A stretch of DNA of 64,000 bases from Tetranychus cinnabarinus (lineage: Eukaryota > Arthropoda > Arachnida > Trombidiformes > Tetranychidae), in assembly GCA_022266195.1 (NCBI GenBank), contig WHVY01000001.1, forward strand, positions 12,524,001 through 12,588,000. Direction: 5' to 3'. A program made the translations under genes and the position numbers. A model generated the notes under the pieces. The model saw only the letters and a program-made list of their open reading frames with translations, ran no database searches and had not been told where the DNA came from. The first letter of the stretch is position 1; the number at the start of each line of letters is the position of its first letter. Positions 24,601-35,651 of this stretch are shown here, one piece after another.

Positions 24601-24777
24601 GCTCAAAGACTACAAATGTCCGAACGCGGAATCCTTTCTCGTTTAACAGGACAACCACAACAACCTCCATCTTTCATGCCCTCTGGGGATCAACACTATA
24701 GCTCAGCCTCCGCCGCTGGTTTATCTTCATCATTTCCAAATCAACCCCTTCCTCTAAGACTACAATCAACCAAATAA
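18657..24777 (+). pseudogene. Mi-2: Mi-2/CHD4, second copy with a 1-bp frameshift in exon 1
   Basis: Mirror copy of the gene at 7961-14007. Exons 18657-19426, 19558-22318, 22403-22524, 22816-24777. The exon 2 protein is identical to copy 1 (a few silent changes). The A-run at 18754-18758 has five As where copy 1 has six, so translation from the normal start ends at 18842 after about 60 residues. An in-frame ATG at 18902 would still give a protein with both PHD fingers and everything downstream. Exon 4 differs from copy 1 after about 23930: a different linker, scattered substitutions with frame kept, and a longer Ser/Gln-rich tail (QPQQPPSFMPSGDQ...). Either a dying copy, an N-terminally shortened functional copy, or a homopolymer assembly error. 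Confidence 0.85.
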
Positions 24778-25564
24778 TCAACGACGCAAGCATTCATTTT
24801 AATTGAGATCTAGTTTCTTTTTTCGTTGTCGATGTCGAAAGAAACTATTGTTTAATTACGATACACACATTGGCTTTATCATGTTTTCATGAGAATTGCT
24901 GATTATTCATATTATGCGTCTTAAAATCTCATTTTCGTATCTTGAAATAAGTTTAAAAATAAATCTTCCAGTCACTCTTTTATTTTATTGTCACTCGATT
25001 CTCCCTTTTTAAATAAACAAGGTGGCATTGAGCTCGTAATCAACAAATTGGAAAGCATAATTAATAGTAAATTTCTTTATGATTGTTTCGAGTAATTTTG
25101 ATTCGGTCAAAATCTAAGAAATGATAAATTATTGGAAAAATTAACTAAAATTAATGTAAATGTCAACTTTTTATAGGTTACTCAATGGTTCCCTTATGAT
25201 TGAAAACAAAAGACATTTGTTAGTCAGGTCAAACTGTTTTGAAATTTTTGCTGCTCTAAACTGCTCTAAAAGCTTCATCATCCAAGTGATACAGCTCAGC
25301 CTTTTCAAGTTAACGGGTTTGAAGGTAAAATCGGTTTCATTGAATCAATGACACAAAATTTTTGTGGACCCTTTAATTCATCTGCGTTAATATTCATAAT
25401 TACGTAGTGTGATCAACCATTTAGACTTAAATTGAAATATGCATCGTAACCGAATTAGAAAAATTAACAAACAAATAATTTCAGTACTTATCCTTAGCAA
25501 CATCAGTTAGTTTAATTAATTACCAACAATTAAAGCTATGTAACATCCATTTCTTGCAATGAAC
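24778..25564. other. 3' flank of Mi-2 copy 2
   Basis: Carries AATAAA at 24958-24963, 181 bp after the stop. No further gene is seen before the elongase-like gene; the open frame at 25160-25351 has no recognisable features. Confidence 0.6.
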
Positions 25565-26359
25565 TCACTCCTCTTTACTTTTTTCATTGGGATGTCCTTT
25601 TTTCAATGCAAGTTTCAAAGTCAAATAGCAAGTTTCAACAATCGTAGTAAATAATGCTATTAATTTTATATTTTTATCACCCGGACAATCTCGAGTAAAC
25701 AGGTAAGAAATATGTATTGTATTAACTATTCCTGACAAAAGAGTTAAATAATTGATGAAATATTTCATCGATGAATATTGTCTAAATGATTGACCAGGAG
25801 CCATTAAAATGTAATAAGCGCGACGAATGGTGGCCAAAGTAATTTCACAAATTGGACGAAACAAAAAAGGTCCTCGAGGATGAAGACGAGCACCAAAATA
25901 AACAAGAAAAATGATTGCAGTTGTTCGTAAAGCATCAAGTTCAGGATTTTGATTGTATTTTTTCCTTAAAATCATAAATGTAGTCGTTGTAATGGCCGTA
26001 AACAATTGGATCAAGAAAAAAGCTGCACCAAGATAAATTTGTGTCATAAGTAAACTCGGGTTAATCACTGGTTCTGGACACATCCAGGGTATCCTTGCCC
26101 ATGAAGTTAAATACATGGCCAATGGAATACCCATTGCTGAAGCACCAAAGATCAAAGCATTTGAAATCAACATATAAGGTCTTAAATTAAACGCTTTTTT
26201 AGTTGACATCAACCAAGGTCCAAGGTGAAATGAAAAGACAAGGTAAACACACAAAAAGATGAAAATAACCATTGGATTGCTGGATAAAATGGGAACTTTT
26301 CCAACCATTGGATCAACGTAATTGAACCAGGCAAAAGAGTTATTAATCAATGTTTTCAT
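25565..26359 (-). CDS. ELOVL-family protein lacking the catalytic histidine box
   Basis: Single-exon protein of 264 residues with several hydrophobic segments, an ER membrane protein of the very-long-chain fatty acid elongase family. Family marks: N-terminal 'NYVDPMVGKVPILSS' and 'LGPWLMSTKKAFNLRPYMLISN', the central LRKKYNQ, and later 'FGARLHPRGPFLF' at the position of the family's PGG region. However, the HxxHH box that should follow LRKKxNQ is absent; the sequence there is NPELDALRTTAIIFLV. Catalysis of the condensation step is therefore not expected. The C-terminus KSKEE fits a KxKxx ER-retrieval signal. It is head-to-head with the desaturase at 27477. Possibly a pseudoenzyme or a gene in decay; the open frame argues for retained function. 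Confidence 0.75.
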   Translation of the reverse strand: MKTLINNSFAWFNYVDPMVGKVPILSSNPMVIFIFLCVYLVFSFHLGPWLMSTKKAFNLRPYMLISNALIFGASAMGIPLAMYLTSWARIPWMCPEPVINPSLLMTQIYLGAAFFLIQLFTAITTTTFMILRKKYNQNPELDALRTTAIIFLVYFGARLHPRGPFLFRPICEITLATIRRAYYILMAPGQSFRQYSSMKYFINYLTLLSGIVNTIHISYLFTRDCPGDKNIKLIALFTTIVETCYLTLKLALKKGHPNEKSKEE

Positions 26360-27476
26360 AATTGTTATAAAACGCTAAACAAACCAAATCACTGATCTAA
26401 TTTCAAGCAACTTAATTTAGTTGGCAAAATGAAAATAAAATATTTACTCCTTTTACTAGAGATTTGTATTCTAAATGTAATGTTTATCATTTTGTCCATT
26501 AAATTTTAAACCTTCCTTAACGATTCTTAAATTTTTTGCATGGGATTTACCGTATGTTAGTGATTATTGAAAATTGGTGTACAAATAATAATCTAATCAT
26601 TTCTTCGGCTCAGCAAAATCAAAAATCATATAATTTCATGTCATTCCTACTTTCCCTCAATCTATAAATATTACAGGCGCAAAATACTAGTTTACAAGGT
26701 GACATGCTAATGACCAGCCTTGGATTGAAATCAAAAAATTTAGTGTTTAATAGCCTTTGCTAAAAATGAATTGATAAATATTTCTACTCTAATTTATATT
26801 TCAACTTGAATTCCCCAACAATTCAATAAACACATAGTAACAAAATAGACTCATTTCAATAGAAAGAAAGGCTTGAGAATTTTTTTTCTTGCAATACAAA
26901 GATAAAAAATAAACTCAAATCAACGGTTTCTGAGAAACTGTTACCAAACTGTGAATTTTGTGGACATATCTTATTATAAACGAAGCTTTTGCTCTATTCA
27001 GACTAATTAACATTTACTGAAGCGAAACAATCAGATTTTATCTGAAAAAGCGTCTCTAGATTCACTAATAATCATTGTCAATAAAATTTATTGCCCCAAT
27101 AAGGTTAATCAATTTGTTGAAATAATTTTGCTGCACAACTGGCGAAATGTAGTTTTCAGAAATGAAATTCAGAATTTTCCATTTTACATGACTTCGAATT
27201 TATTCATTGATTTGAATATTCAAATTTTGTAAGCGTTGAATCATTTAAATCTGAAATCTTTAAGCGATCGCTTTAATTCTGATAAAAATTAAAAAGACGA
27301 TTGAAATATCTTTTGCTTTATTACTCGTTATCACCTAAATGGATGCTCAAATCAATTAATGCGAAAAATGACGAGGTTCATTTTCGAGGCTTCATTCATC
27401 GTCAATAAGTCAAGTGAACGAGTTGAAATTTAAAGTTAATTACAGTTAATTAGTGATATTTTTTGTTCTGCCAAAA
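26360..27476. promoter_or_regulatory. Divergent intergenic region, elongase-like / desaturase
   Basis: About 1.1 kb of AT-rich noncoding sequence between two divergently transcribed lipid-family genes; it should contain both promoters. No specific site could be assigned. Confidence 0.4.
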
Positions 27477-28485
27477 ATGAAAACCAAAAATTCAACCAAG
27501 CCGGATAACCATAAATTTAAACTTAAATTTGGAAAAACACTTTTCTTTCTTTATGTTCACACATTCATTCCGTGGTTGTTTTATATTTTTTATTACTTAT
27601 ACTGTTACCCAGAAGAGATTCACAACTTTGTGATACTTACCATATTCAGTAAGTATTAGAATACAAAAAACCTTAAATAACAGAACTATTACAATCGATT
27701 TCCCTTCAATTTGTTCAGGTGCTATTTACGCCTATTCTTTAGCTGGCCTAGGTGTGACTGCTGGTGCTCATCGTTTTTGGTCTCACAAGTCTTATAAAGC
27801 AAAATTGCCATTGCGTATATTCCTTGCCATTGCTTTTGATGCTTCTGGTCAACATGATTTGATTAGTTGGGTCACAGACCACCGACTTCATCATAAGTAT
27901 TCCGAGACTGATGCCGATCCCCATAATGCTCGAAGAGGTTTCTTTTTTTCTCACATTGGCTGGCTGTGTGTCAAAAAACATCCAGAATATTTGAAAAAAG
28001 CTTCAACTGTTGATCTATCAGACCTTTATGATGATCCCGTAGTGGTCTGGGAAAGCAGATTGTATTATTTCACCTCCTTTACCACAGTGGTAATAATTCC
28101 AATTGCTATTCCTTACTATCTCTGGTCAATACCCTTCTGGCAGTGCTATTTTATAGCAGGTATACGATATCTGGTTGTGATGCATATAACATTTGCAGTC
28201 AATTCAGCCGCTCATCTTTGGGGATCAAGACCCTACGATAGAAATATCAATCCTGCTGAACAAGATGTTTGCAAATGGTTCATGATAGGTGAATTTTATC
28301 ACAATTTCCATCACACATTTCCTCGAGATTATAAAGCTTCGGAGTGGGGTTGGATGCAATTAAATATTGCAGCAATGTTTATTGAGCTGATGGCGCTAAT
28401 CGGACAAGCATATGATCTGCAAACAACCCCTCGGAGTGTTGTTGTTGCCCGTAAAAAGCGAACTGGTGAAGTTACTGGGAATTAG
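27477..28485 (+). CDS. Acyl-CoA delta-9 desaturase
   Basis: ER membrane di-iron enzyme that introduces a cis double bond in acyl-CoA (stearoyl-CoA desaturase family). Exons 27477-27648 and 27719-28485, phase-consistent, about 312 residues. The three histidine boxes are present: HRFWSH, HRLHH and HNFHH, plus the NSAAHLWG motif. Two hydrophobic hairpins flank the boxes as usual. The start is the ATG at 27477 (MKTKNSTKPD). It seems intact, somewhat shorter at the N-terminus than vertebrate SCDs, and lies divergent to an elongase-like gene. Substrate preference cannot be told from sequence. Confidence 0.93.
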
Positions 28486-28613
28486 TGACGGATCATTAAT
28501 CATAATGAAAAATTGAATCTTTGTATTATTAACATGTACCTCGAGATCAATCGAGATTGTAAATTGATTAATCTTCAAGTTATTATTAGATCTTTGGAAT
28601 GAAAAAATAATCA

Positions 28614-28619
28614 AATAAA
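28614..28619 (+). terminator. Poly(A) signal of the desaturase
   Basis: AATAAA located 129 bp after the stop codon. Confidence 0.6.
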
Positions 28620-28789
28620 TTATACATCAAGTATATCCGTGAAACTGGTCATCAGAACTTTCCATTGATTATAAAGATAGTTTTATCCAGACCCGATGTA
28701 AACCTAAAATGCAATAACAAAGTTAAATTAAGAAAAATTTTATCAAGGATTATCACAATAACGTTAGGGTTAAGAATTTGGACTTTGAG

Positions 28790-29830
28790 GGATTTGTAAA
28801 TGAATAAAAACTGAGTCCGTTTGTGCGATTTAAAAGTTTCTACAATTGATAGTTTTCGAAAAAAATTGAGATCAAAGTCGAAACTTCGATCGCCATTTGT
28901 TCGCTTATGGAAGCAGATTTGTTACTAAAACTCATTATACTGATGTATCTTTTTGTTGTCTGTCAGAATGTGCAATTATTTTAAGAAATAATATTTTCTG
29001 TTTCTTGTAAAACAGATCAGTTCGATTTTAAGTTTAACCTTTCGCATTCAGTGACCCTAAGAGTTCGAGCGCTGAAACTTATTATTCGGCGATGAAAATA
29101 GTTATTACAGATCATAGATTAAAAACTTTTTTCAATTAATCGACAGTTCTCTTGATTTTGGCCGTCGACCTAAAAACTTTGAGCTTCAATATTTCGAGTG
29201 TGGTTACACCTACAATCATCATTCTTTGACCAAACACTAGATTTTATTATGGACAATAGTATTATGAAGTTTTAAATGATTCAAGATGCTACAAAAAAAG
29301 TTATACCATTTTATTACTCACATTATTATGTTTGATAGTCTATTTATAAAGTTATAATAAATGCTTATGCAAACACAAATCTTGTGTTATGTTAGAAACT
29401 TATTCATTGTTAATGAATTAGCTCTGATTTTCTTCATTATTCACCCATATTATATTATAACAAAATCTAAAGAATGATGACTGTAGGTGCTAGCGTTCTT
29501 TAAATATTGAGCCTTAAAGTTTTAAGGCCAATGGCTAAAATCAAGAGAACTATTGATAAATTGAAAAAAGTGACCGATCCTTGATGTGTACCAACACCTT
29601 TTATCGACGGATAATAAGTTTTAGCTCTCTATCTCATACGGTCACAGAATAAAGAAGGTTTTATTGAAAATCGAAGAATCGAAGTTTTACAGAAAAAGAA
29701 AATATTATTGCTCAGAATAAGAGCATTTTCTGGTAGATCATCAAAAGCTAATTCAGTTTAATAAGTTTTAGAAAAAAAATACTACTCCCGTAAGAAAACA
29801 ATAAGCAATCGAAGTTTCAACTAATGGGCT
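28790..29830. mobile_element. Large foldback element, degenerate copy
   Basis: Left arm about 28790-29262, inverted right arm about 29465-29830, same family as 31133-32490 (shared 'tttatcgacg...taataagttttagctctctat' block). No coding capacity. Arms are visibly diverged from each other, so this copy is older than the one in the POMGNT1-like intron. The rest of 28620-30099 holds no gene. Confidence 0.75.
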
Positions 29831-30099
29831 GAATTTTTATGCATTTACCTTTTACCTCAAAGTCCCAACTCTTAAGTTTAACGATATGGCCTTAGTCCTT
29901 TGCCAATCTAATTTTCTATTTACCTCAAAACTCTGCCTAGAGTAGGAATATTGAATTGGAATGAACAATGAACGATTCCAAAATGAAAGCAATATCTTTG
30001 GCAGCTTTTCATATTTTGACAAATTAATGTTACTTTCCTGTTCATTGACAATTTAATTACATTAGTTTGGGTAGTTCTCACATTATCAAGTCAATAGAC

Positions 30100-33000
30100 T
30101 TACTTTGGTTTAGTTTGATTCTTAGCACTTGCTTTCCAATCTTCAATCGAGTCGAATTTGTCACTTTCGTTGATTAAGGTTGTGGTCTTGAGAATGTAAT
30201 TGTCTCGAGAGATCAAAGAATAAATGTCGGCCAAGAGAACCTCTTCTTCTCTGTTGAGGAATTACAAGATCATTAGAAATATTTTTGCATCTCTAAAGTA
30301 CGATATTGAATAAGCAAACACTTACAAACAAACACTCCGCTCTTGATCGCCATCATAAGTCTGATCGACAATACTATTAGCTTCATAGACAGGACCATTA
30401 ATACCGATCTTCCAAGTTGGCAAGACTCTGGACTGATCAGGAATTATGCCATCACCAATTATTTGGTTTCCTTGAATATTAAATAGTTCGAGTGACCATA
30501 AAGATCCATCTAACTGATTAGTCGATAGCCTTGTTCCCCGTTTAATCATAAACGCTAATCTGATGGGGTAATGAGCATTGTCAACTCTGTAAACCAGACT
30601 AGGATCAGTCGAAGTGTTAGTAAAGCCATTTTCATTCCAAGCGGATATGAAGTTAATTTTGGCATCGGAATAGTGAAGCAAAGGCAATAACTGTCCCATA
30701 AAGGGTAAGAAGTCTGGAGCAAGCACAACGGAATCATCAACTAATATCAACTGATGAGCATAACGATAGAATCTTTCAACATGATCAAGAATAGTATTGA
30801 GATATTGACTATTATCAATTTTAGTCTGGAATACCTCGAAACTAAAAACTTTAATTAACTGATTGATTGAAGGGTGGCAATTGGTCTTAATAGCGACCAT
30901 TACTTTGTTTGGCTTTAGCTCGGGTTGACGTAAAATTGTCTCTAAAAGTAAAGGGAAATATTGATTATCACAGCGGCTATTCACAACAACAAGCGGAGTT
31001 CGCAAGATTTCAGGACTAATTGGTAGTGGATGATATATTTTAGATGTTACCAAAGGATCATTTACCAAGTTATCTGCATATAAACGTGAAAAATGAGTTA
31101 ATTTCAATGATTTGTAGTTAACTTACACTGGTTTGTTGCTAAAAAGACATAATAAACACCTAAGCTGACACATTGATGCACAAATTGACACAAAGAGACA
31201 AAAAGAAGCCATAAATTAATTTCTTTTGAATTTAGACTCAATTGATTTGTAGGGACATGAAAGCTGAGTCTATTAGTGCTTTTAAAAAGTTTCTCTGGCT
31301 AATATTTCTCGAGAAAATCGCGTTCAAAGTTCAAACTTCGACCTCGTTTTGTTCAATTATGGATGAAGATAATATCATGAAACTCATTTTCCTGATGTAA
31401 ATTTTGATGGTCTATCAGGAAATGCACTTATTTTGAGAAATAACATTTTCTTTTTCTCTAAAACTTCGAATATTCGATTTTCAGACTTCAAATTTTCGGA
31501 TGTTTTTAAACCTTCTTTATTCTGTGACCGAATGTGATAGAGAGCTAAAACTTATTATCAGTAGACAAAAATCATAGGCACACATCAAGAGTTGATCACT
31601 TTTTTCATTATATCAACAGTTCTCTTGATTTTGGACATTGGCCTCAAAATTTTGAACATCAATATTTCGAGAATGATAGCACTTACAATCACCATTCTTT
31701 GATCAAATATTAGGTGATATTATGGACTATAATATAGCGAAAATTCAGATACTTCAAGATGCTACAAAACAAGTTATACCATTTTGGTACTGGTAATGTT
31801 AATGGTAAATTGTTATCGCAAATATAATGATTTGTTCGTTCTTAAATCAATCAGCTTAGGTTTTTTCAATATTTAGTCACATTATATTATAGTCCATAAT
31901 ATCACCTAATATTTAGTCAAAGAATGGTGATTGTAAGTGCTATCATTCTCGAAATATTGATGTTCAAAATTTTGAGGTCAATGTCCAAAATCCAGAGAAC
32001 TATTGATATATTGAAAAAAGTGATCAACCCACGATGTGTGCCCATAATTTTTATCGACGGGTAATAAGTTTTAGCTCTCTATCACATTCGGTCACAGAAT
32101 AAAGAAGGTTTAAAAACATCTGAAAATCTGAAGTCTTAAAATCGAATAATCGAAGTTTTAGAGAAAAAGAAAACGTTATTTCACAAAATAAGTGCATTTT
32201 CTGATAGATCATCAAAATTTTCATTAGGAAAATGAGTTTCACAATATTATCTTAATCTATAATTGAACAAAACGCGATCGAAGTTTCAACTTCGAACGCG
32301 ATTTTCTCGAGAAATATTAGCCAGAGAAACTTTTTAAAAGCACTAATAGACTCAGCTTTTATGTCCCTACAAACCAATTGAGTCTAAATTCAAAAGAAAT
32401 TGCTTTTCATCCTCTTTTTGTCCTTTTGTGTCAATTTGTTCATGAATGTGACAACTAATGTGTTTATTGTGTCTTTACAGCAACAACTTGATACTTTATG
32501 GCTGTATAATGTTGTAAAATGAACTTACTGTCACAAAACAAAGGCCAATGTTTCCCATAGTTCTCGCAAAACTTTACTCTCGATTCATTGTCAATTACTG
32601 TTGTATCTGGTTTGATCATTTGCCCTTCAACTATATAAAAACATACAGAAACTTGACAAGATTAATTAACTGTTGAAGGAAAGAGCTTCTGATCTGTTCA
32701 TCATCGGTACAAAAATATCTTATCCAACTTATTTATCAGTCATTCGAGCAGCTTATTAACATAATTTTTTACAGTTTCTCGATGTTATTCAATGTACAAT
32801 ATGTTTAGCATAAAATTAAAAGTAAAACTGACAGTGAAATATTGATAAAAGCTTCAAAATTTGTTAAAATTCTGGTTCTAAGCTTGTATTCATTATTAAT
32901 ACTTCAAAGTTCGATTTTTATCCTTATGCTATTATTATATTTCCAAAAACAAAAGGTCATTAGATGTAATTTTCAACAAAACTGCTTAATGTTTCGTTAC

Positions 33001-34170
33001 CAATCCTTAAATAATAAATGAATCTATTCTCAATCATTGAAGGACTGTTATTGAAAGGAAACCAAAACTTACATGAAAATGGTAAACATGTGTTCAAAGA
33101 AAGCGATTTACCCCAACCAGTTGTTCCTGGGAAAGCTATTTCTTCATAAGGCGAATAACCAGTAAGTCCTTTAAAGGTAATAAAATACCAGCTTGTCCTA
33201 AACTGAAGATTTTGAGCCTGAGAACTCCCAAGTTCATGAAGCAATAAACGAGCAACAGTACTCAATTTAGTTGATGGTTCGTCAAATGTTAAAAGGATGA
33301 TGATTTCACCTCGCCGCAAGGTTAATAGCATGGTTTCCAAATTAGATGAATCTAAATTAGAGAAAAGTATGAGTCTAAATGATGTAAATCCAATTCATCA
33401 GACCCTACCTGAGCCATAAGTATCATAGTTGACTACTCGAGTAACTGTTCTAGTTACATTGTCAATTATGGCCACGTTTATTCCTCGACCACAGTTATTA
33501 GTGCCTTTACTAATAACTCTACAAGAAGATTGAAAAAAGCCTCAATTAATCGTGACAGTCAGCATTTGAGTCAAGAAAAAGAATGCATTTCTAACATGAA
33601 ATATTAAAAATTGTATAATGATATTAGGAAGCAAAATACAGGAGAGTTGCCAAGCTGTCATATAACTGAATGGAAAGAGATGATCTAACATACATTTTAC
33701 CATCGATGCAGAGTTCAGGATATTTTTGATTATCTTGTCCAGTATTTAGAGACAGTGGAAAGGAGTTGGGTGGACAGAGGTAAGGTAAATCACAGTTAGT
33801 CACTTGTTTATCTATTATTACTCCTTCATGGAACTTTAATGAAGGTTTAAAATGCATAGATCGAGAATCAAGATTGGAATTTTTTTGATCTGTTGATGAG
33901 AAAAGAAAATGGAAATTAGAATGTAAACTGGTTTCATTGAAATTAAGATTCATGTTTACAAAACAAACCTGAATTAATGGTAGAGACGAGAGAGAAGCTG
34001 TCAGTTCGCGGTAAAGTCTCAATGAAGATAGGAATGAAATGTTGAATGTAATGATTGTCAGAGAAGAGAGAGAAAAATATCCAGATCACAATTGAAATCA
34101 GGGCTATTTTGGTTGATCGAAGAAATGGCCATTTCCGATTAGAAGTTATCGGTGGTTCTGATGAAGTCAT
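30100..34170 (-). CDS. POMGNT1-like glycosyltransferase (GT13) with FAM3-like stem
   Basis: Golgi type II membrane protein; POMGNT1 adds GlcNAc to O-mannose. Exons on the minus strand: 34170-33969, 33889-33694, 33518-33409, 33351-33073, 32630-32529, 31073-30326, 30250-30100. Phases agree and give 595 residues. An N-terminal signal anchor (about residues 19-38) is followed by a stem and a FAM3/ILEI-type domain (CGRGINVAIID... through GTTGWGKSLSL), then a GT13 catalytic domain (TPLVVVNSRCDNQYFPLLLE... SAWNENGF... LVYRV). The metal-binding acidic motif is LVDDSVVLAPDF where POMGNT1 has an EED-type motif, and the PGLGW segment is replaced by HYPIRLAF. The C-terminus is shorter than in human. It may be a divergent or inactive paralogue. 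A foldback element fills intron 5. Confidence 0.8.
31133..32490. mobile_element. 1.36-kb foldback element in an intron of the POMGNT1-like gene
   Basis: Two long inverted arms, about 31133-31745 and 31870-32490, with high identity, around a spacer of about 125 bp. Termini read about ttgttgct.taaagacacaataaacac. It occupies almost the whole 1,455-bp intron between exons 5 and 6 (31074-32528). No open reading frame of note. Transcribed with the gene it would form a stem of about 600 bp. Related arms lie at 6270-7310, 28790-29830 and 49840-50240. Confidence 0.85.
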
Positions 34171-35651
34171 TTTTCACAGACTACACATTTAAACAGCTTT
34201 TCAATCGTGCTACTTTCAATGAACATATTTTCAGCAAACATCGAAAAAAATTTTCTCATTTACAAATATAGATGTCACCATGTATTCACGATTACATTTT
34301 ATTATAATCGACTTTGATTTTAATGATTATTAGCTTTATTTTTAACATTAAATTGTAACAAGCTTCATTAGGTGAAACGAAACAAACAATATCATGAATT
34401 TGCAAAAATATACTCGCATTATTTTTTATTGAATAGTCCTGAATTGAACTGTTAGCTGGACTTCGATATGGGAATGCAAAATACATCATGTAATCAAATT
34501 ATATTGAATCTAAATCAATTTTGATTCTTACAAACAAAATTGAAAATTAGAGAATTATAAGTTTGAATTCAGTAAACAAATGTAAACCTTCACGAATTAT
34601 GTTAACATAGATCGGACTAATAAAGGATCACTTCGAGATCTTAAACAACTGTTACCAGTCAATCAACAATCAAGCTATAATATCGTGATAATCTATTCTA
34701 AATAGTTATTATTGTAAATGGTTTTTATCGAAACTTCATAATATTTAAAAATAATTGCCATTCTAATTTTTTTATTATCATGAAATTGATATCCATTTAA
34801 AACATTATTGTTTTAAAGATCGCGATACATTCAACATGAATAGAAAAGTAAAGGTTTATCTTTGAATTAATTTTGATTGTTGAATCTGAAAATATATTTC
34901 AATAGAAGAGGACCGAAAAAGCTAATTGAGATTAAGCTTCTGGGAGTTGGAATTAAAAATGATAACTTTAAAGCCGAGAATAAATTTATTCAAAATTTAT
35001 TTTAAGATAACTTGGATAAACATTTAGTCAACTAGATTAAGCAATTATTGATTCTTTCAAGTTTCCATTTTAATAATTAAAAGTTGACTCGATTAATTGA
35101 CTGTCAAAGGAAGGAAGATTATTGAATCCAAGTTTTGGGTTTTTAAACCACAAGTACCAGTATTACCAGGAGATTAAACCAAGACTTAAGCTTATTGTTA
35201 TCTATGTGTAACAATTGTTTGTTAACCAGATGCAAGATGGAGCCAACCTCTAGTTTATTTTTCAGGTTATCTTGTTGTCTTTATTAGATTACTGGTTGAA
35301 TTATTTATTGAATATGACACCTCATTATCAGGAACTGATACCTTAATCAAAATGCTCATGATCTATCCAGATTAGATAAAACAATGATACAAAAACTCTG
35401 CAAAACTAAAACAGAACGATGTCTTTTTATGTTAACCGCTAAGGACTGGGAATATTTTAAGGTTTATCAAGACAAAATTAGAAACACCAATTATAGCTTT
35501 AATTTATTATCCGTAATAGAAGCCTCCTTAATTGATTTGGTTAATCAATAAACTGTATTTGAAGCAAATCTCTCAAATGAAATAAATTGCTTTAGTAATG
35601 TAGGTGAGTAAAATTTTGAATTCTGCGCCACAAGAAAGAAACTTTCTCAAG
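34171..35651. other. Divergent intergenic region, POMGNT1-like / Atrophin
   Basis: About 1.5 kb, AT-rich, no gene recognised. It presumably contains both promoters. Confidence 0.5.
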
